A DNA stretch of 64,000 bases from Alicyclobacillus sp. ALC3 (GTDB taxonomy: Bacteria > Bacillota > Bacilli > Alicyclobacillales > Alicyclobacillaceae): NCBI RefSeq assembly GCF_028751195.1, contig NZ_CP066784.1, forward strand, positions 310,001-374,000, in the 5' to 3' direction. Every line of letters starts with the position of its first letter. Within the stretch, counting starts at the first letter, position 1. Positions 8,940 through 18,023 of this stretch are shown here, one piece after another. The notes under the pieces were generated by a model. It had not been told where the DNA came from, ran no database searches, and saw nothing but the letters and a program-made list of their open reading frames with translations. The position numbers and the translations under genes are program-made.

Positions 8940-9698
8940 CTACAGATTTTGCGGTTGGACCCGCTCTCCGACGAGACGGCGGCCAACCCTGATTAACGTT
9001 GCACCCTCTTCGATCGCGACGGCGAAGTCATTCGACATGCCCATAGACAGGTCCCGAAACTCCTGCAAAGACAGCGAACGGCGCACTTCCAGTGAAAGCT
9101 CCCGCAGCGCCCGAAACCAAGGACGCGTCTCCTCCACGTCCTCTGCGTGTGGCGCCATCGTCATCAGCCCCTGCCACTCTACTCCAGGAAGTCCCTGGAC
9201 TTTCCGGAGGAATGGCTCAACTTCTTCAGGCGAAAACCCCGTTTTGGTCGCTTCCCCAGATACATTAACTTGCACCAACGCCTTGATGACGCGCCCCTCG
9301 GCTGCAGCACGTCCGCTGATCGCCTGAGCAAGGGCAAGTGAGTCAACGGAGTGGACCCACGAGAAATTCGGAACCACGTACTTGACCTTGTTCAGTTGCA
9401 GGCGGCCGATAAAGTGCCAACGGATGGATGTTGGCAAGTGTTTGTTTGCGAAGTCGAGCTTGACCCGCGCATCTTGCCAACGGTTTTCAGCAAAGTCGCA
9501 ACAACCGTTTTGCAGTAGAGGAGCGAGAACCTGCTCATCCGCAGACTTTGTCACCGCCACAATCCGCACACTCTCTGGTGTTCTGCCACAGCGTTCGGCT
9601 GCTGCAGCAATCTCTGCTCGCAACTCCAGATACCGAGTGGTAATGTCCACATCGAGCGGGCTCTTGCGCGGTTCACCCGTTCCGAGAGAGGAGTTCAA
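8940..9698 (-). CDS. ylmE: YggS/YlmE-family pyridoxal-phosphate homeostasis protein
   Basis: 252-residue single-domain PLP-binding protein of the YggS (PLPBP) family. The cofactor lysine lies in VAVTKSADEQ (about residue 51), and phosphate-binding motifs GMSNDF and RVGRRLVG lie near the C-terminus. TTG start with AGGAGG nine bases upstream. The family buffers PLP supply and has no known substrate. Confidence 0.92.
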   Translation of the reverse strand: MNSSLGTGEPRKSPLDVDITTRYLELRAEIAAAAERCGRTPESVRIVAVTKSADEQVLAPLLQNGCCDFAENRWQDARVKLDFANKHLPTSIRWHFIGRLQLNKVKYVVPNFSWVHSVDSLALAQAISGRAAAEGRVIKALVQVNVSGEATKTGFSPEEVEPFLRKVQGLPGVEWQGLMTMAPHAEDVEETRPWFRALRELSLEVRRSLSLQEFRDLSMGMSNDFAVAIEEGATLIRVGRRLVGERVQPQNL

Positions 9699-9721
9699 CG
9701 CTCGTCGCCTCCTGTCTAGCC

Positions 9722-10534
9722 CTACGCGAGCCGAATGGCGCCGAGCAATCGGCCAGTCCTACCATGCTCGGCACGGTGTGAATACAACACATGTGTGTGG
9801 CACGCCGTACAAACTCCTACGTCGTGAATGTGTTCCTCGCTAACCCCAGCACTCTGCAAATCCATTCGAATGCACGCTTGTAGACTCAGCAGGTATTTCC
9901 CAGGCCGCGCGTGTCGAGGTAACAGTGGCCCATGTCCGAATGACTCCGCTACAGGCTGCGCGACCCGCTCGTCCACTTCGTAACAACAGCGGCGAATCGA
10001 GGGACCCAGCCACACGTCCACGTCCTCCGGACGGGAACTGAACGCCTCACTCATGGTTCGCAACACCTCTCGCGAGATGTGCGACACGGTGCCGCGCCAG
10101 CCCGAGTGAGCAGCGCCAATCACACCTGCGGTTGCGTCATAAAAAAGCATCGGTACACAATCAGCTGCCATAATGGTCAGCGTGAGACCGGGGACATTTG
10201 AGACTACCCCGTCAACACCCGGGATTGGGGGAAACGCAGGCGTACTGCCTCGACCGCGGTGCGCTTCGGTCACAACAGCTACACCGGCTCCGTGGACTTG
10301 CTCAGGAACCACCAGATCTTCCAGGGTTGCCCCGATTTTCTCAGCGCAACGGCGGCGGTTTTCTGTCACTGCTGCGGCATCGTCCCCCACATGGTAACCC
10401 ACATTTAAGGATTGGTAGGGGGCATCGCTCACGCCGCCCTCGCGGAAGGAGAAGATTCCACGTACACGGTCTGTAGACCAATCCGGCCGAATCCAGACGG
10501 GATCACCAGCAGAACCTGTCCAATTTGTGCGCAT
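9722..10534 (-). CDS. ylmD: YlmD/YfiH-family multicopper-oxidase-like protein (PgeF type)
   Basis: 270 residues of the DUF152/YfiH family. Characterised members act as purine nucleoside phosphorylases/deaminases or edit peptidoglycan precursors. Metal-ligand motifs are visible: EQVHG, ADCVPM and HSGWRGT, and a C-terminal CTACHTHVLYSHR. ATG start with AAGGGGG upstream. Same order ylmC-ylmD-ylmE as Bacillus. The exact reaction in this organism is unknown. Confidence 0.9.
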   Translation of the reverse strand: MRTNWTGSAGDPVWIRPDWSTDRVRGIFSFREGGVSDAPYQSLNVGYHVGDDAAAVTENRRRCAEKIGATLEDLVVPEQVHGAGVAVVTEAHRGRGSTPAFPPIPGVDGVVSNVPGLTLTIMAADCVPMLFYDATAGVIGAAHSGWRGTVSHISREVLRTMSEAFSSRPEDVDVWLGPSIRRCCYEVDERVAQPVAESFGHGPLLPRHARPGKYLLSLQACIRMDLQSAGVSEEHIHDVGVCTACHTHVLYSHRAEHGRTGRLLGAIRLA

Positions 10535-10643
10535 GCGTTCGCACCCCCTTCTCCCGGTATCATACCGTAGATGTAAGCGGTTTGGCGAGGTGATTAGAAT
10601 GGATTGCCGAAGCCATCACGAAACAAGGGCCGCTAGGCCCTCG

Positions 10644-10937
10644 TCAATACCCACCTGTTCCTTGTTTGCCAGACTGCGGAGGAATGTAGTAACTCGATTC
10701 GTGTCCACTGTGTAAATCGACCAAAATCACGTCAGAGCCTATTTTGACAATCTGGTGCCACGGAATGACGTAGTCCTGGCCTCCGCCCACCATGCCGAAG
10801 AACTTTCCCTGGCCAGGAATGACTAGAGCCCGCACAAGTCCGCTGTCGGTGTCGATCTCCAGGTCACCGATTGTTCCAAGCCGCTTGCCTTCCCCAACGT
10901 TAACGACATCCTTGGCTTGCAGGTCAGATATCCGCAC
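10644..10937 (-). CDS. ylmC: YlmC/YmxH-family PRC-barrel sporulation-associated protein
   Basis: 97 residues made mostly of one PRC-barrel domain (RISDLQAKDVVNV, then GKRLGTIGDLEID). It belongs to the YlmC/YmxH family common in spore formers and has no defined activity. GTG start after GGCGGTG. Located between sigG and ylmD, as in Bacillus. Confidence 0.87.
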   Translation of the reverse strand: MRISDLQAKDVVNVGEGKRLGTIGDLEIDTDSGLVRALVIPGQGKFFGMVGGGQDYVIPWHQIVKIGSDVILVDLHSGHESSYYIPPQSGKQGTGGY

Positions 10938-11009
10938 TCATGACACCGCCTTTGGCCATCCGAACTCGGACAGCGCCGATTCGTTGACCTCATATCTATA
11001 TGCGGTGGG

Positions 11010-11789
11010 TCAGCTTTGGATGTGTTTTTGCATGCGGTGAATCGCAGCTTTCTCGAGACGTGACACCTGCGCCTGAGAGATGCCGATCTCGTCTGCCACT
11101 TCCATTTGCGTCTTCCCTTCATAGAAACGCATGGACAGGATTTTCTTCTCGCGGTCAGTGAGCTTGTGCATGGCTTCCCGAATCGCGATTTCTTCTACCC
11201 ACGACGAGTCAAGGTTTTTGTCGTCGTGAATCTGGTCCATGACGTAAATTGGGTCACCACCATCGTGGTAGATGGGCTCGAACAAGGAGACCGGGTCTTG
11301 AATGGCGTCAAGGGCGAACACCACGTCTTCCTTCGCCACCTCCATCCGTTGCGAAATCTCGAGAATCGTGGGTTCACGCAGGTTCTGGTTGGTCAACTGA
11401 TCACGAATCTGCAACGCCTTGTAGGCAATATCACGAAGCGAGCGGCTCACCCGGATAGGGTTGTTATCGCGCAGGTAACGGCGGATTTCCCCGACGATCA
11501 TCGGCACAGCGTAGGTTGAAAAACGGACATTCTGACCGAGGTCGAAGTTGTCGATGGCTTTCATTAGACCGATACACCCGACCTGAAACAGGTCATCCAC
11601 GTGTTCCCCACGGTTGTTGAATCGCTGAATCACAGACAGTACAAGCCGCAAATTGCCATTCACAAGCTTTTCTCGCGACTCGAGGTCCCCCTCTTTGAGT
11701 TTGTGAAACAACTCCCGCATCTCAACATTTGTCAAGACAGGGAGTTGGGATGTATTGACGCCACAAATCTCTACTTTGTTCCGCTTCAT
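11010..11789 (-). CDS. sigG: RNA polymerase sigma-G factor (late forespore)
   Basis: 259 residues from the ATG at 11789, in the context GGGGGGAACTCGGTGATG; the GTG one codon earlier is an alternative. Sigma region 2 (GNLRLVLSVIQRF, DDLFQVGCIGLMKAIDNFD) and region 4 with a helix-turn-helix (ADEIGISQAQVSRLEK) are intact. It opens with the SigG hallmark MKRNKVEICGV. It drives late forespore genes after engulfment. A forespore-type promoter lies upstream, after the tandem arrays that separate it from sigE. Confidence 0.96.
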   Translation of the reverse strand: MKRNKVEICGVNTSQLPVLTNVEMRELFHKLKEGDLESREKLVNGNLRLVLSVIQRFNNRGEHVDDLFQVGCIGLMKAIDNFDLGQNVRFSTYAVPMIVGEIRRYLRDNNPIRVSRSLRDIAYKALQIRDQLTNQNLREPTILEISQRMEVAKEDVVFALDAIQDPVSLFEPIYHDGGDPIYVMDQIHDDKNLDSSWVEEIAIREAMHKLTDREKKILSMRFYEGKTQMEVADEIGISQAQVSRLEKAAIHRMQKHIQS

Positions 11790-11852
11790 CACCGAGTTCC
11801 CCCCAAGGTGCCAAGGACGACCGCCGTCCATCGCGGCTAATGAATCCGTCCT

Positions 11853-11881
11853 CAGTATTTCCCAGGGGGGTGTTCTTATGC
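11853..11881 (-). promoter_or_regulatory. Candidate SigF-type promoter of sigG
   Basis: Minus strand GCATA (11881-11877), 14 bp, then GGAAATACTG (11862-11853). This fits the forespore pattern GYATA ... GGNNANAHTR, and sigG is a known SigF target. It would give a leader of about 57 nt. It lies outside the repeat arrays, so sigG need not depend on read-through from sigE. Confidence 0.55.
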
Positions 11882-11984
11882 ATTGGCCAAGAGTGACGTG
11901 ACCGACCAGGCGCTGACGGCACACGACTCCCTTCACAGCGATTAACCGGTTCAGGACGAACGCCGCAACGCTCCCCGCGCGGGG

Positions 11985-12410
11985 CCATCACCGCGATCGC
12001 GCCGAGCAATAGCAGCGTACGGAGGAACGCGGCAGTCTCCGCGATCGCGCTGAGCAATAGCAGCGTATGGAGGAACGCGGCCATCTCCGCGATCGCGCCG
12101 AGCAATAGCAGCGTACGAAGGAGCACGGCCATCACCGCGATCGCGCTGAGCCATAGCAGCGTACGGAGGAACGCGGCCATCTCCGCGATCGCGCCGAGCA
12201 AATAGCAGCGTACGGCCGAACGCGGCCATTACCGCGATCGCGCCGAGCAATAGCAGCGTACGGCCGAACGCGGCCATCACCGCGATCGCGCCGAGCAATA
12301 GCAGCGTACGGCGGAGCGCGGCCATTACCGCGATCGCGCCGAGCAATAGCAGCGTACGGCCGAACGCGGCCATTACCGCGATCGCGCCGAGCAATAGCAG
12401 CGTACGGCCG
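11985..12410. repeat. Tandem array A: nine copies of a 48-bp unit carrying GCGATCGC
   Basis: Nine near-identical units, each with the palindrome GCGATCGC at 11993, 12041, 12089, 12137, 12185, 12234, 12282, 12330 and 12378. Spacing is 48 bp except one 49-bp step, from an extra A near 12201. Units also share GAGCAATAGCAGCGTAC. Because 48 is a multiple of three, the minus strand reads as a 16-residue hydrophobic repeat. The extra base breaks that frame and no RBS is present, so I treat it as non-coding. Confidence 0.93.
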
Positions 12411-12654
12411 CTTATTGGCCCGTCTGAGGGGTCAACCGGCGCAAATAGGCTGTCCTCCGCCGCTTCAGCAGCAATAATCCGCCTCTACGACTCGAAAATC
12501 AGCCGATAAACTGTTGCGAACAGCCTCAGACGGCCGACCGACGTTCACGGAGCCTCGATAGGCTGTTCTGAGCCGCTATGGAGCGGCCTCCGAGCGACCT
12601 GGAGCGACCCCCGAGCGACCTGGAGCGACCCCCGACAAACCTCCGTCAAACCGA
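12411..12654. other. Gene-free interval between the two arrays, with short repeats
   Basis: 244 bp with no gene. A perfect 21-bp direct repeat lies at 12591-12611 and 12612-12632 (CGAGCGACCTGGAGCGACCCC). An 11-mer, CCTCCGTCAAA, at 12640-12650 recurs on the far side of array B. Related GGCTGTTC/CTGAGC pieces suggest decayed repeats. Confidence 0.75.
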
Positions 12655-13431
12655 TTGACACTTAGCGAATCGCGGGCGAGGCTGTAGGTGTCAAATTGAC
12701 ACTTAGCGGATCGCGGGTACGGCTGTAGGTGTCAAATTGACACTTACCGAACCGCGGGCGCGGCTGTAGGTGTCAAATTGACACTTACCGGATCGCGGGT
12801 ACGGCTGTACGTGTCAAATTGACACTTACCGGATCGCGGGTACGGCTATAGGTGTCAAATTGACACTTACCGGATCGCGGGCGCGGCTGTAGGTGTCAAA
12901 TTGACACCTACCGAAGCGCGGTACGGCTGTAGGTGTCAATTTGACACTTGCCGGATCGCGGGTACGGCTGTAGGTGTCAAATTGACACTTACCGGATCGC
13001 GGGTACGGCTGTAGGTGTCAAATTGACACTTAGCGAATCGCGGGCGCGGCTGTAGGTGTCAAATTGGCACTTAGCCGATCGTGGGCGAGGCTGTAGGTGT
13101 CAAATTGACACTTACCGAAGCGTGGGCGCGGCTGTAGGTGTCAAATTGACACTTACCGGATCGCAGGTACGGTTGTAGGTGTCAAATTGACACTTGCCGG
13201 ATCGCGGGTACGGCTGTAGGTGTCAAATTGACACTTACCGAATCGCGGGCGAGGCTGTAGGTGTCAAATTGACACTTGCCGGATCGCGGGTACGGCTGTA
13301 GGTGTCAAATTGACACTTAGCGGATCGCGGGTACGGCTGTAGGTGTCAAATTGACACTTACCGGATCGTGGGCGAGGCTGTAGGTGTCAAATTGACACTT
13401 ACCGGATCGCGGGTACGGCTGTAGGTGTCAA
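12655..13431. repeat. Tandem array B: nineteen 41-bp units with a GTGTCAA-A-TTGACAC palindrome
   Basis: TTGACAC (one variant TTGGCAC at 13064) recurs at 12655, 12696, 12737, 12778, 12819, 12860, 12901, 12941, 12982, 13023, 13064, 13105, 13146, 13187, 13228, 13269, 13310, 13351 and 13392: every 41 bp except one 40-bp step. Each junction forms the palindrome GTGTCAA-A-TTGACAC. The intervening 20 or so bases (GGATCGCGGGTACGGCTGTA type) are also nearly identical, with a second form (GGGCGCGG/GGGCGAGG). Not CRISPR, because the spacers are conserved and no cas gene is present. Confidence 0.95.
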
Positions 13432-13462
13432 TCCGTCAAACCTCCGTCAAACCTCCGTCAAA
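13432..13462. repeat. Three 11-bp direct repeats at the edge of array B
   Basis: TCCGTCAAA then CCTCCGTCAAA twice, in tandem. One further copy lies on the other flank of array B (12640-12650). 13463-13591 shows no clear terminator or gene. Confidence 0.8.
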
Positions 13463-13591
13463 CCTCCAGCCCCGCAGACGACAACTGGAGAAATTAGGAT
13501 GCAAGACCGTACCTCCCAAAAAGTTGAGACCGAACAGGTCAAACCGGCGCGCTCGCTTTAACGCCTGTGACGGTCTGACCCGTGCGCCAGC

Positions 13592-14341
13592 TCAAATCAT
13601 GCGGTTAAACTCTTTGCGCAGGCGTTTGATGATCCGCTTTTCGAGCCGGGAAATGTACGACTGTGAAATCCCCAGTAGGTCAGCAACATCCTTCTGCGTC
13701 ATCTCTTCGCCAGTCCCAAGGCCAAAGCGCAGCTCCATGATTCTACGTTCACGGTCAGTCAACTTCTCCAGCGCGTCGTAGAGCAGAGTCCGGTCAACTT
13801 CTTCTTCGAGGTTGCGATAGATTGTGTCCGCTTCGGTACCCAGGACGTCGGAGAGGAGAAGTTCGTTCCCGTCCCAGTCGACGTTGAGCGGTTCGTCAAA
13901 CGAAACCTCAGATCGAAGTTTGTTGTTGCGCCGCAGAAACATCAGAATCTCGTTCTCAATGCACCTCGAGGCGTACGTCGCAAGCTTAATTTTTTTACTC
14001 GGGTCAAAGGTGTTCACGGCCTTAATCAAACCAATCGTCCCGATCGAGACCAAGTCCTCAATGTTGAGGCCCGTGTTTTCGAACTTGCGGGCAATGTAAA
14101 CAACCAATCGCAAGTTGCGCTCAATCAACATCGCCCGAACGGCTTCGTCCCCTCCTGGGAGGCGACTGAGCAGATACTCTTCCTCTTCTCGCGTCAACGG
14201 TGGCGGTAGAGCCTCGCCTCCGCCGACGTAGTAGACTTCTTCACTGCCCCCGGCCAGTCGCAGACGTATTTCGATCCAGAGCAGCTGCAACCGTATCCTG
14301 AGTCTGATGCCGATGGGTATCGTGGGTTTCAATGCTGTCAT
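13592..14341 (-). CDS. sigE: RNA polymerase sigma-E factor precursor (early mother cell)
   Basis: 249 residues. A basic, amphipathic pro-sequence ([18 protein letters not shown]) precedes EEVYYVGG and is removed by SpoIIGA. The sigma core follows: [20 protein letters not shown] and [17 protein letters not shown] (region 2), then [20 protein letters not shown] (region 4). B. subtilis SigE is 239 residues, so the pro-region is slightly longer here. The predicted start lies about 100 bp inside the end of spoIIGA; a TTG three codons later is possible. Confidence 0.95.
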   Translation of the reverse strand: MTALKPTIPIGIRLRIRLQLLWIEIRLRLAGGSEEVYYVGGGEALPPPLTREEEEYLLSRLPGGDEAVRAMLIERNLRLVVYIARKFENTGLNIEDLVSIGTIGLIKAVNTFDPSKKIKLATYASRCIENEILMFLRRNNKLRSEVSFDEPLNVDWDGNELLLSDVLGTEADTIYRNLEEEVDRTLLYDALEKLTDRERRIMELRFGLGTGEEMTQKDVADLLGISQSYISRLEKRIIKRLRKEFNRMI

Positions 14342-15260
14342 CCCTCACAATGGCTTCAATGTGCATGATGGCCTGAAATTGGTCGTCCAAAGAGAGTGCA
14401 CCTTCATGCGCCGCCAGCTCAACTTCAGTCGCTGCGGGGTACCACCCGGATTCACCTTGAATCAAGACCGTGTCAGGGCGAACTGCAAACGTCAGTTGTT
14501 GGGTCCCGCCGGCGCCACGGTACGGCACGATGGAAATCCGGCGCATCCACGCCTCGTCAGTGATTCCTGAAAGAGCGTCCAGCATGTCCGCCTTGGGCGA
14601 CTGCAAAGACGACAGCGCGTCAGGGAGGAGATTCGCCAAAACCTGAGATTCGACAAGGCAGACCGGTTTTCTACTGATCGGATCACGAAGTTGGTTCCCT
14701 GTGTCAACGAGACCCGTAAACGTAACTTCCCGCTCTCCAATCGACGCCCGGACCGCTACTCGCGTTGCCTTCTGCATCTGCATCCGGCGCATACGCCCGA
14801 CACCGTAGCGTAAGATTCCTGCGCCAAGCACAACCCCGAGAATGAGCGACAGGCTCTTGACGCTCGTCGTGAACACGAGTCGATGGGTGGCGACTTCGAC
14901 TCCACTAGCTACTGAAACACCCGGCAGTGCAAAGTGCAGAGCGATGGCTGCACCCGCGAACACGAAAGTCACCAGGTAGTACATCGCCACGGCCCGTCCG
15001 AGGTCGAGCCAGTTACGCCATGGTACGCCCAAACCTACGATCCATAAGGAGGCGAGCGCTTTGCCAGCCCAAGTGGTGAACAGCTGAAGGTGCGGAACAA
15101 ACATCAGTAGCGCGTACAACGAGCCGACAAGCGCTGCGAGAAGCAATCTCCGCGGGCGGGTGGAGCGCTTCATAATCCAGCACGTCGTCCACAGGATCGC
15201 GGCGTCCATGAGGAAGTTGACCAGCCACACCACGTCGATATATACGACTGGTATAGGCAT
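14241..15260 (-). CDS. spoIIGA: SpoIIGA, membrane aspartyl protease that processes pro-SigE
   Basis: 339 residues. Five or so membrane helices occupy about residues 1-155. A cytoplasmic retropepsin-like domain carries the active-site motif [10 protein letters not shown] (about 187). The protease is triggered by SpoIIR from the forespore and cleaves pro-SigE at the sporulation septum. The last 35 or so residues (rich in T, H and D) extend beyond the usual end and are encoded by DNA that overlaps the sigE start in another frame. ATG with GAGGTGATGCC upstream. Confidence 0.94.
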   Translation of the reverse strand: MPIPVVYIDVVWLVNFLMDAAILWTTCWIMKRSTRPRRLLLAALVGSLYALLMFVPHLQLFTTWAGKALASLWIVGLGVPWRNWLDLGRAVAMYYLVTFVFAGAAIALHFALPGVSVASGVEVATHRLVFTTSVKSLSLILGVVLGAGILRYGVGRMRRMQMQKATRVAVRASIGEREVTFTGLVDTGNQLRDPISRKPVCLVESQVLANLLPDALSSLQSPKADMLDALSGITDEAWMRRISIVPYRGAGGTQQLTFAVRPDTVLIQGESGWYPAATEVELAAHEGALSLDDQFQAIMHIEAIVRDDSIETHDTHRHQTQDTVAAALDRNTSATGRGQ

Positions 15261-15289
15261 GGCATCACCTCGGATTCAGCGTTGGCCCC

Positions 15290-15324
15290 AGTATAGTTCA
15301 TCTCTATTACAAAGCCTGTCGGAA
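15290..15324 (-). promoter_or_regulatory. Candidate spoIIG promoter with a Spo0A-box-like site
   Basis: On the minus strand TATACT (15295-15290) has no good -35 at 17 bp. At 23 bp lies TTCCGACA (15324-15317), close to the reverse of a Spo0A box (TTCGACA). A long-spacer promoter overlapped by a 0A box is the known B. subtilis spoIIG design. Assignment is by analogy. Confidence 0.45.
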
Positions 15325-15410
15325 CTTGACTGCGATTCAAGAGACTTTTTGTTGAGGCATCGAGAGTTTTGTCTCTATGGTACGACGACTCGCCGTGTCA
15401 GCCGTGTACA

Positions 15411-15446
15411 AACAAAAGCGCTGCACCGACAGGGCCGGGCAGCGCA
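15411..15446 (-). terminator. Intrinsic terminator after ftsZ
   Basis: Minus strand GCGCTGC - 14-base loop - GCAGCGC followed by TTTTGTTT. Separates the division cluster from spoIIGA. Confidence 0.8.
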
Positions 15447-15478
15447 GAATGCGAGGACTCACGAAGGAACTGGCTGAT

Positions 15479-16579
15479 CTAGCGATCGCGAAAACGGCTG
15501 TTTTGTCGCCGGATGTAGGCCGGCACATCCCACGAGTTCGTCACGGCGGCTTGCGCCTGGCCCTGATTCAACTCATCGAGAACGGCTGACCGTTGCCGAG
15601 TCGGTGATTGCACCTGCATGTTCGGGGCCGCTTCAAAACCCGTTGCAATGACGGTCACAATGATTTCATCCTCGAGTTCGGGACTAATCACGGCGCCGAA
15701 AATCATGTTGACGTCCGGATCGGCTGCGGAAGAAACGATGTCCGCCGCCTCGTTGACTTCCCAGAGACTGAGGTTGTTTCCGCCAGCAACTTGCATCAAG
15801 ACACCACGCGCTCCGTCAATCGATGTCTCAAGCAGCGGACTGCAGATTGCATTTTTTGCGGCTTCTGCAGCACGGTTTTCGCCCGTGGAGACACCGATGC
15901 CCATCAGGGCAGAGCCACGCTCTGTCATGATCGACTTCACATCGGCAAAGTCCACGTTAATCAAACCTGGCACCGCGATTAAATCAGAAATGCCCGCTAC
16001 TCCCTGTCGCAGCACGTTGTCCGCTTCGCGGAAAGCCTCGAGCACCGGCGTGTTTCGATCAACAATTTCAAGAAGGCGGTCGTTCGGGATGACGATTAAC
16101 GTATCAACCTTCTCTTTCAGGTTGGCAACACCCTGTTCAGCCTGCGACATGCGCCGCTTTTGCTCAAAGCGGAACGGCTTTGTGACAACTCCTACGGTCA
16201 AAGCCCCGAGTTCCTTCGCGATCTCGGCAATGATCGGAGCAGCACCCGTTCCAGTGCCACCGCCCATTCCCGCGGTCACGAAGATCATGTCAGCGCCGCG
16301 CAACGCGTTTGTGAGGGCCTCGCGACTCTCTTCAGCAGCCTTCTTCCCGACTTCCGGATTGGCGCCTGCCCCGAGTCCACGGGTCAACTTCTCACCAATC
16401 TGAATCCTCGTCTCCGCCTTAGCGAGTTGAAGCGCCTGAGCGTCGGTGTTCACCACGATAAAGTCAACGCCTTCAATGCCGGACTCAATCATGCGATTAA
16501 CGGCGTTGCAACCGCCGCCTCCGACGCCAACGACCTTGATCCGCGCGAACGACTCAAAATCCGTATCAAAATCCAGCAT
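15479..16579 (-). CDS. ftsZ: Cell division protein FtsZ
   Basis: Tubulin-like GTPase that forms the Z-ring. 366 residues starting at the ATG at 16579, which follows AAGGAGGAACAGCG; an earlier in-frame ATG lies inside that RBS region. Motifs: [13 protein letters not shown] (nucleotide binding), [12 protein letters not shown] (tubulin signature), the T7 loop NVDFADVKS, and a conserved C-terminal tail DVPAYIRRQ that binds FtsA and other partners. Immediately follows ftsA. Confidence 0.97.
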   Translation of the reverse strand: MLDFDTDFESFARIKVVGVGGGGCNAVNRMIESGIEGVDFIVVNTDAQALQLAKAETRIQIGEKLTRGLGAGANPEVGKKAAEESREALTNALRGADMIFVTAGMGGGTGTGAAPIIAEIAKELGALTVGVVTKPFRFEQKRRMSQAEQGVANLKEKVDTLIVIPNDRLLEIVDRNTPVLEAFREADNVLRQGVAGISDLIAVPGLINVDFADVKSIMTERGSALMGIGVSTGENRAAEAAKNAICSPLLETSIDGARGVLMQVAGGNNLSLWEVNEAADIVSSAADPDVNMIFGAVISPELEDEIIVTVIATGFEAAPNMQVQSPTRQRSAVLDELNQGQAQAAVTNSWDVPAYIRRQNSRFRDR

Positions 16580-16635
16580 CGCTGTTCCTCCTTGGGACAT
16601 ATCCTCGCCTCTCTTGCTGTCTACCGCAACGAGCC

Positions 16636-17865
16636 TCAGACAAAGTCACGAAACCAGTCTTTCAGACGGACGAAAAATCCCCCACCTGTCTTCACCGGTC
16701 GACTATACGAACTTGCCTCGGCCGGTGCAGACTTTGCCTGCGCACGGACGGCGTAAGCCAGTGTACCCACCCCATTGACAAACGACGGATCCCGGACGCC
16801 GAGGTAGTCCGGAATGGCAATACGAACGGGTGCCTGCAACTCAACCTCCGCAAGTTCGCCCGCACCCTGCATCGACATGACGCCGCCGTGCATCACGTAG
16901 CCACTGGCTAAGTCCGCCGCAAAACCCATCTTCTCTATTTCCTTTCGCACGAGGCCGAAAATCTCCTGCATGCGAGGTTCGATAATCATCGCCAAATCAA
17001 CCTGCGTAAATTCCACCTGCTGGTTGCTGCCAATCCGGGGCACTTGGAAACGTTCGTCGTCCGAGGCCGAATCCACCCACGCGCACCCGTGACGAAGCTT
17101 CACTTGCTCGGCTGCAACGGTTTGCGTCTTCAACCCAATGGCGATGTCATGTGTGACATAGTCACCGCCCATCGGGATAATGCTTGTCCCAGCCAGCACA
17201 TTGTTTGCAAACACAGACACGGAAGTGGCGCCTGCACCGATGTCGACGAGTGCTACACCAAGTTTTCGATCATCAGATGACAGTGCAATCGTACTCGCAG
17301 CAAGCGGAGACAACACGAGATTCGCGACGTCGATATCCGCCTTTTCGACACAGCGCACGACATTGTGAATCGCTGTACGTGATCCGGTGATGATATACGC
17401 TTCGACTTCGAGCCGTACCCCCAGCATGCCGCGCGGGTCCACAATACCATGCAGACCATCGACTACGAATTCCTTCGCTACAACGTCGATGATTTCACGT
17501 TCCGGCGGAAGCGCAATGACGCGCGCCTGTTGCAGTACGCGTTCAATGTCTTCTTCTCCAATTTCCCGTTCTGGCGAGGAAACAGCGACGACTCCGTGGC
17601 TGCTTTGCAGTAGGATGTGGTTCCCGGAGATGCCTACGTACGCGGACCCGATATGAATGCCGACCATCCGCTCAGCCTGGTCGACCGCTTGTCGAATGGA
17701 TTCCACCGTCAAGTCTATATCGACAATCGCCCCGTGGCGAATTCCTTCACTGTCAACGGACCCGACACCGATTACACTGACTGTACTCCCTGTTTGCTCA
17801 CCGATGATGGCCCGGACCTTAGAAGTGCCGATGTCGAGACTGACGATGTATTCTCCTTTAGCCAA
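16636..17865 (-). CDS. ftsA: Cell division protein FtsA
   Basis: Actin-like ATPase that anchors FtsZ to the membrane. 409 residues from a TTG at 17865 (TTG GCT AAA GGA), which follows GGGGAGG; an upstream ATG at 17895 lacks an RBS. Actin-fold motifs [13 protein letters not shown] and [12 protein letters not shown] are present. The C-terminus ends in an amphipathic helix, [13 protein letters not shown], the usual membrane-targeting sequence. Confidence 0.95.
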   Translation of the reverse strand: MAKGEYIVSLDIGTSKVRAIIGEQTGSTVSVIGVGSVDSEGIRHGAIVDIDLTVESIRQAVDQAERMVGIHIGSAYVGISGNHILLQSSHGVVAVSSPEREIGEEDIERVLQQARVIALPPEREIIDVVAKEFVVDGLHGIVDPRGMLGVRLEVEAYIITGSRTAIHNVVRCVEKADIDVANLVLSPLAASTIALSSDDRKLGVALVDIGAGATSVSVFANNVLAGTSIIPMGGDYVTHDIAIGLKTQTVAAEQVKLRHGCAWVDSASDDERFQVPRIGSNQQVEFTQVDLAMIIEPRMQEIFGLVRKEIEKMGFAADLASGYVMHGGVMSMQGAGELAEVELQAPVRIAIPDYLGVRDPSFVNGVGTLAYAVRAQAKSAPAEASSYSRPVKTGGGFFVRLKDWFRDFV

Positions 17866-18023
17866 CCGTGTGGCACCTCCCCAATGCGCCCACATCGTTA
17901 CATGTGAAAAGGAACATTTCACAACACTATTCCACACTCCGAAGCACATTCCTCTTTTGCGGCGCAACTTTTTCGTCAATCCCAAATAGGAATCATTCTC
18001 GCCAGACCCCTATTCTGGAGATC

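Noticed and set aside
11951-12394. Repeat protein encoded by the 48-bp array (minus strand)
   Set aside because: The 16-residue periodicity follows from 48 bp being divisible by three. There is no RBS, and an extra base near 12201 shifts the frame.
12655-13431. CRISPR array
   Set aside because: Regular spacing and partial palindromes suggest it at first, but the segments between palindromes are nearly identical and no cas genes are present.
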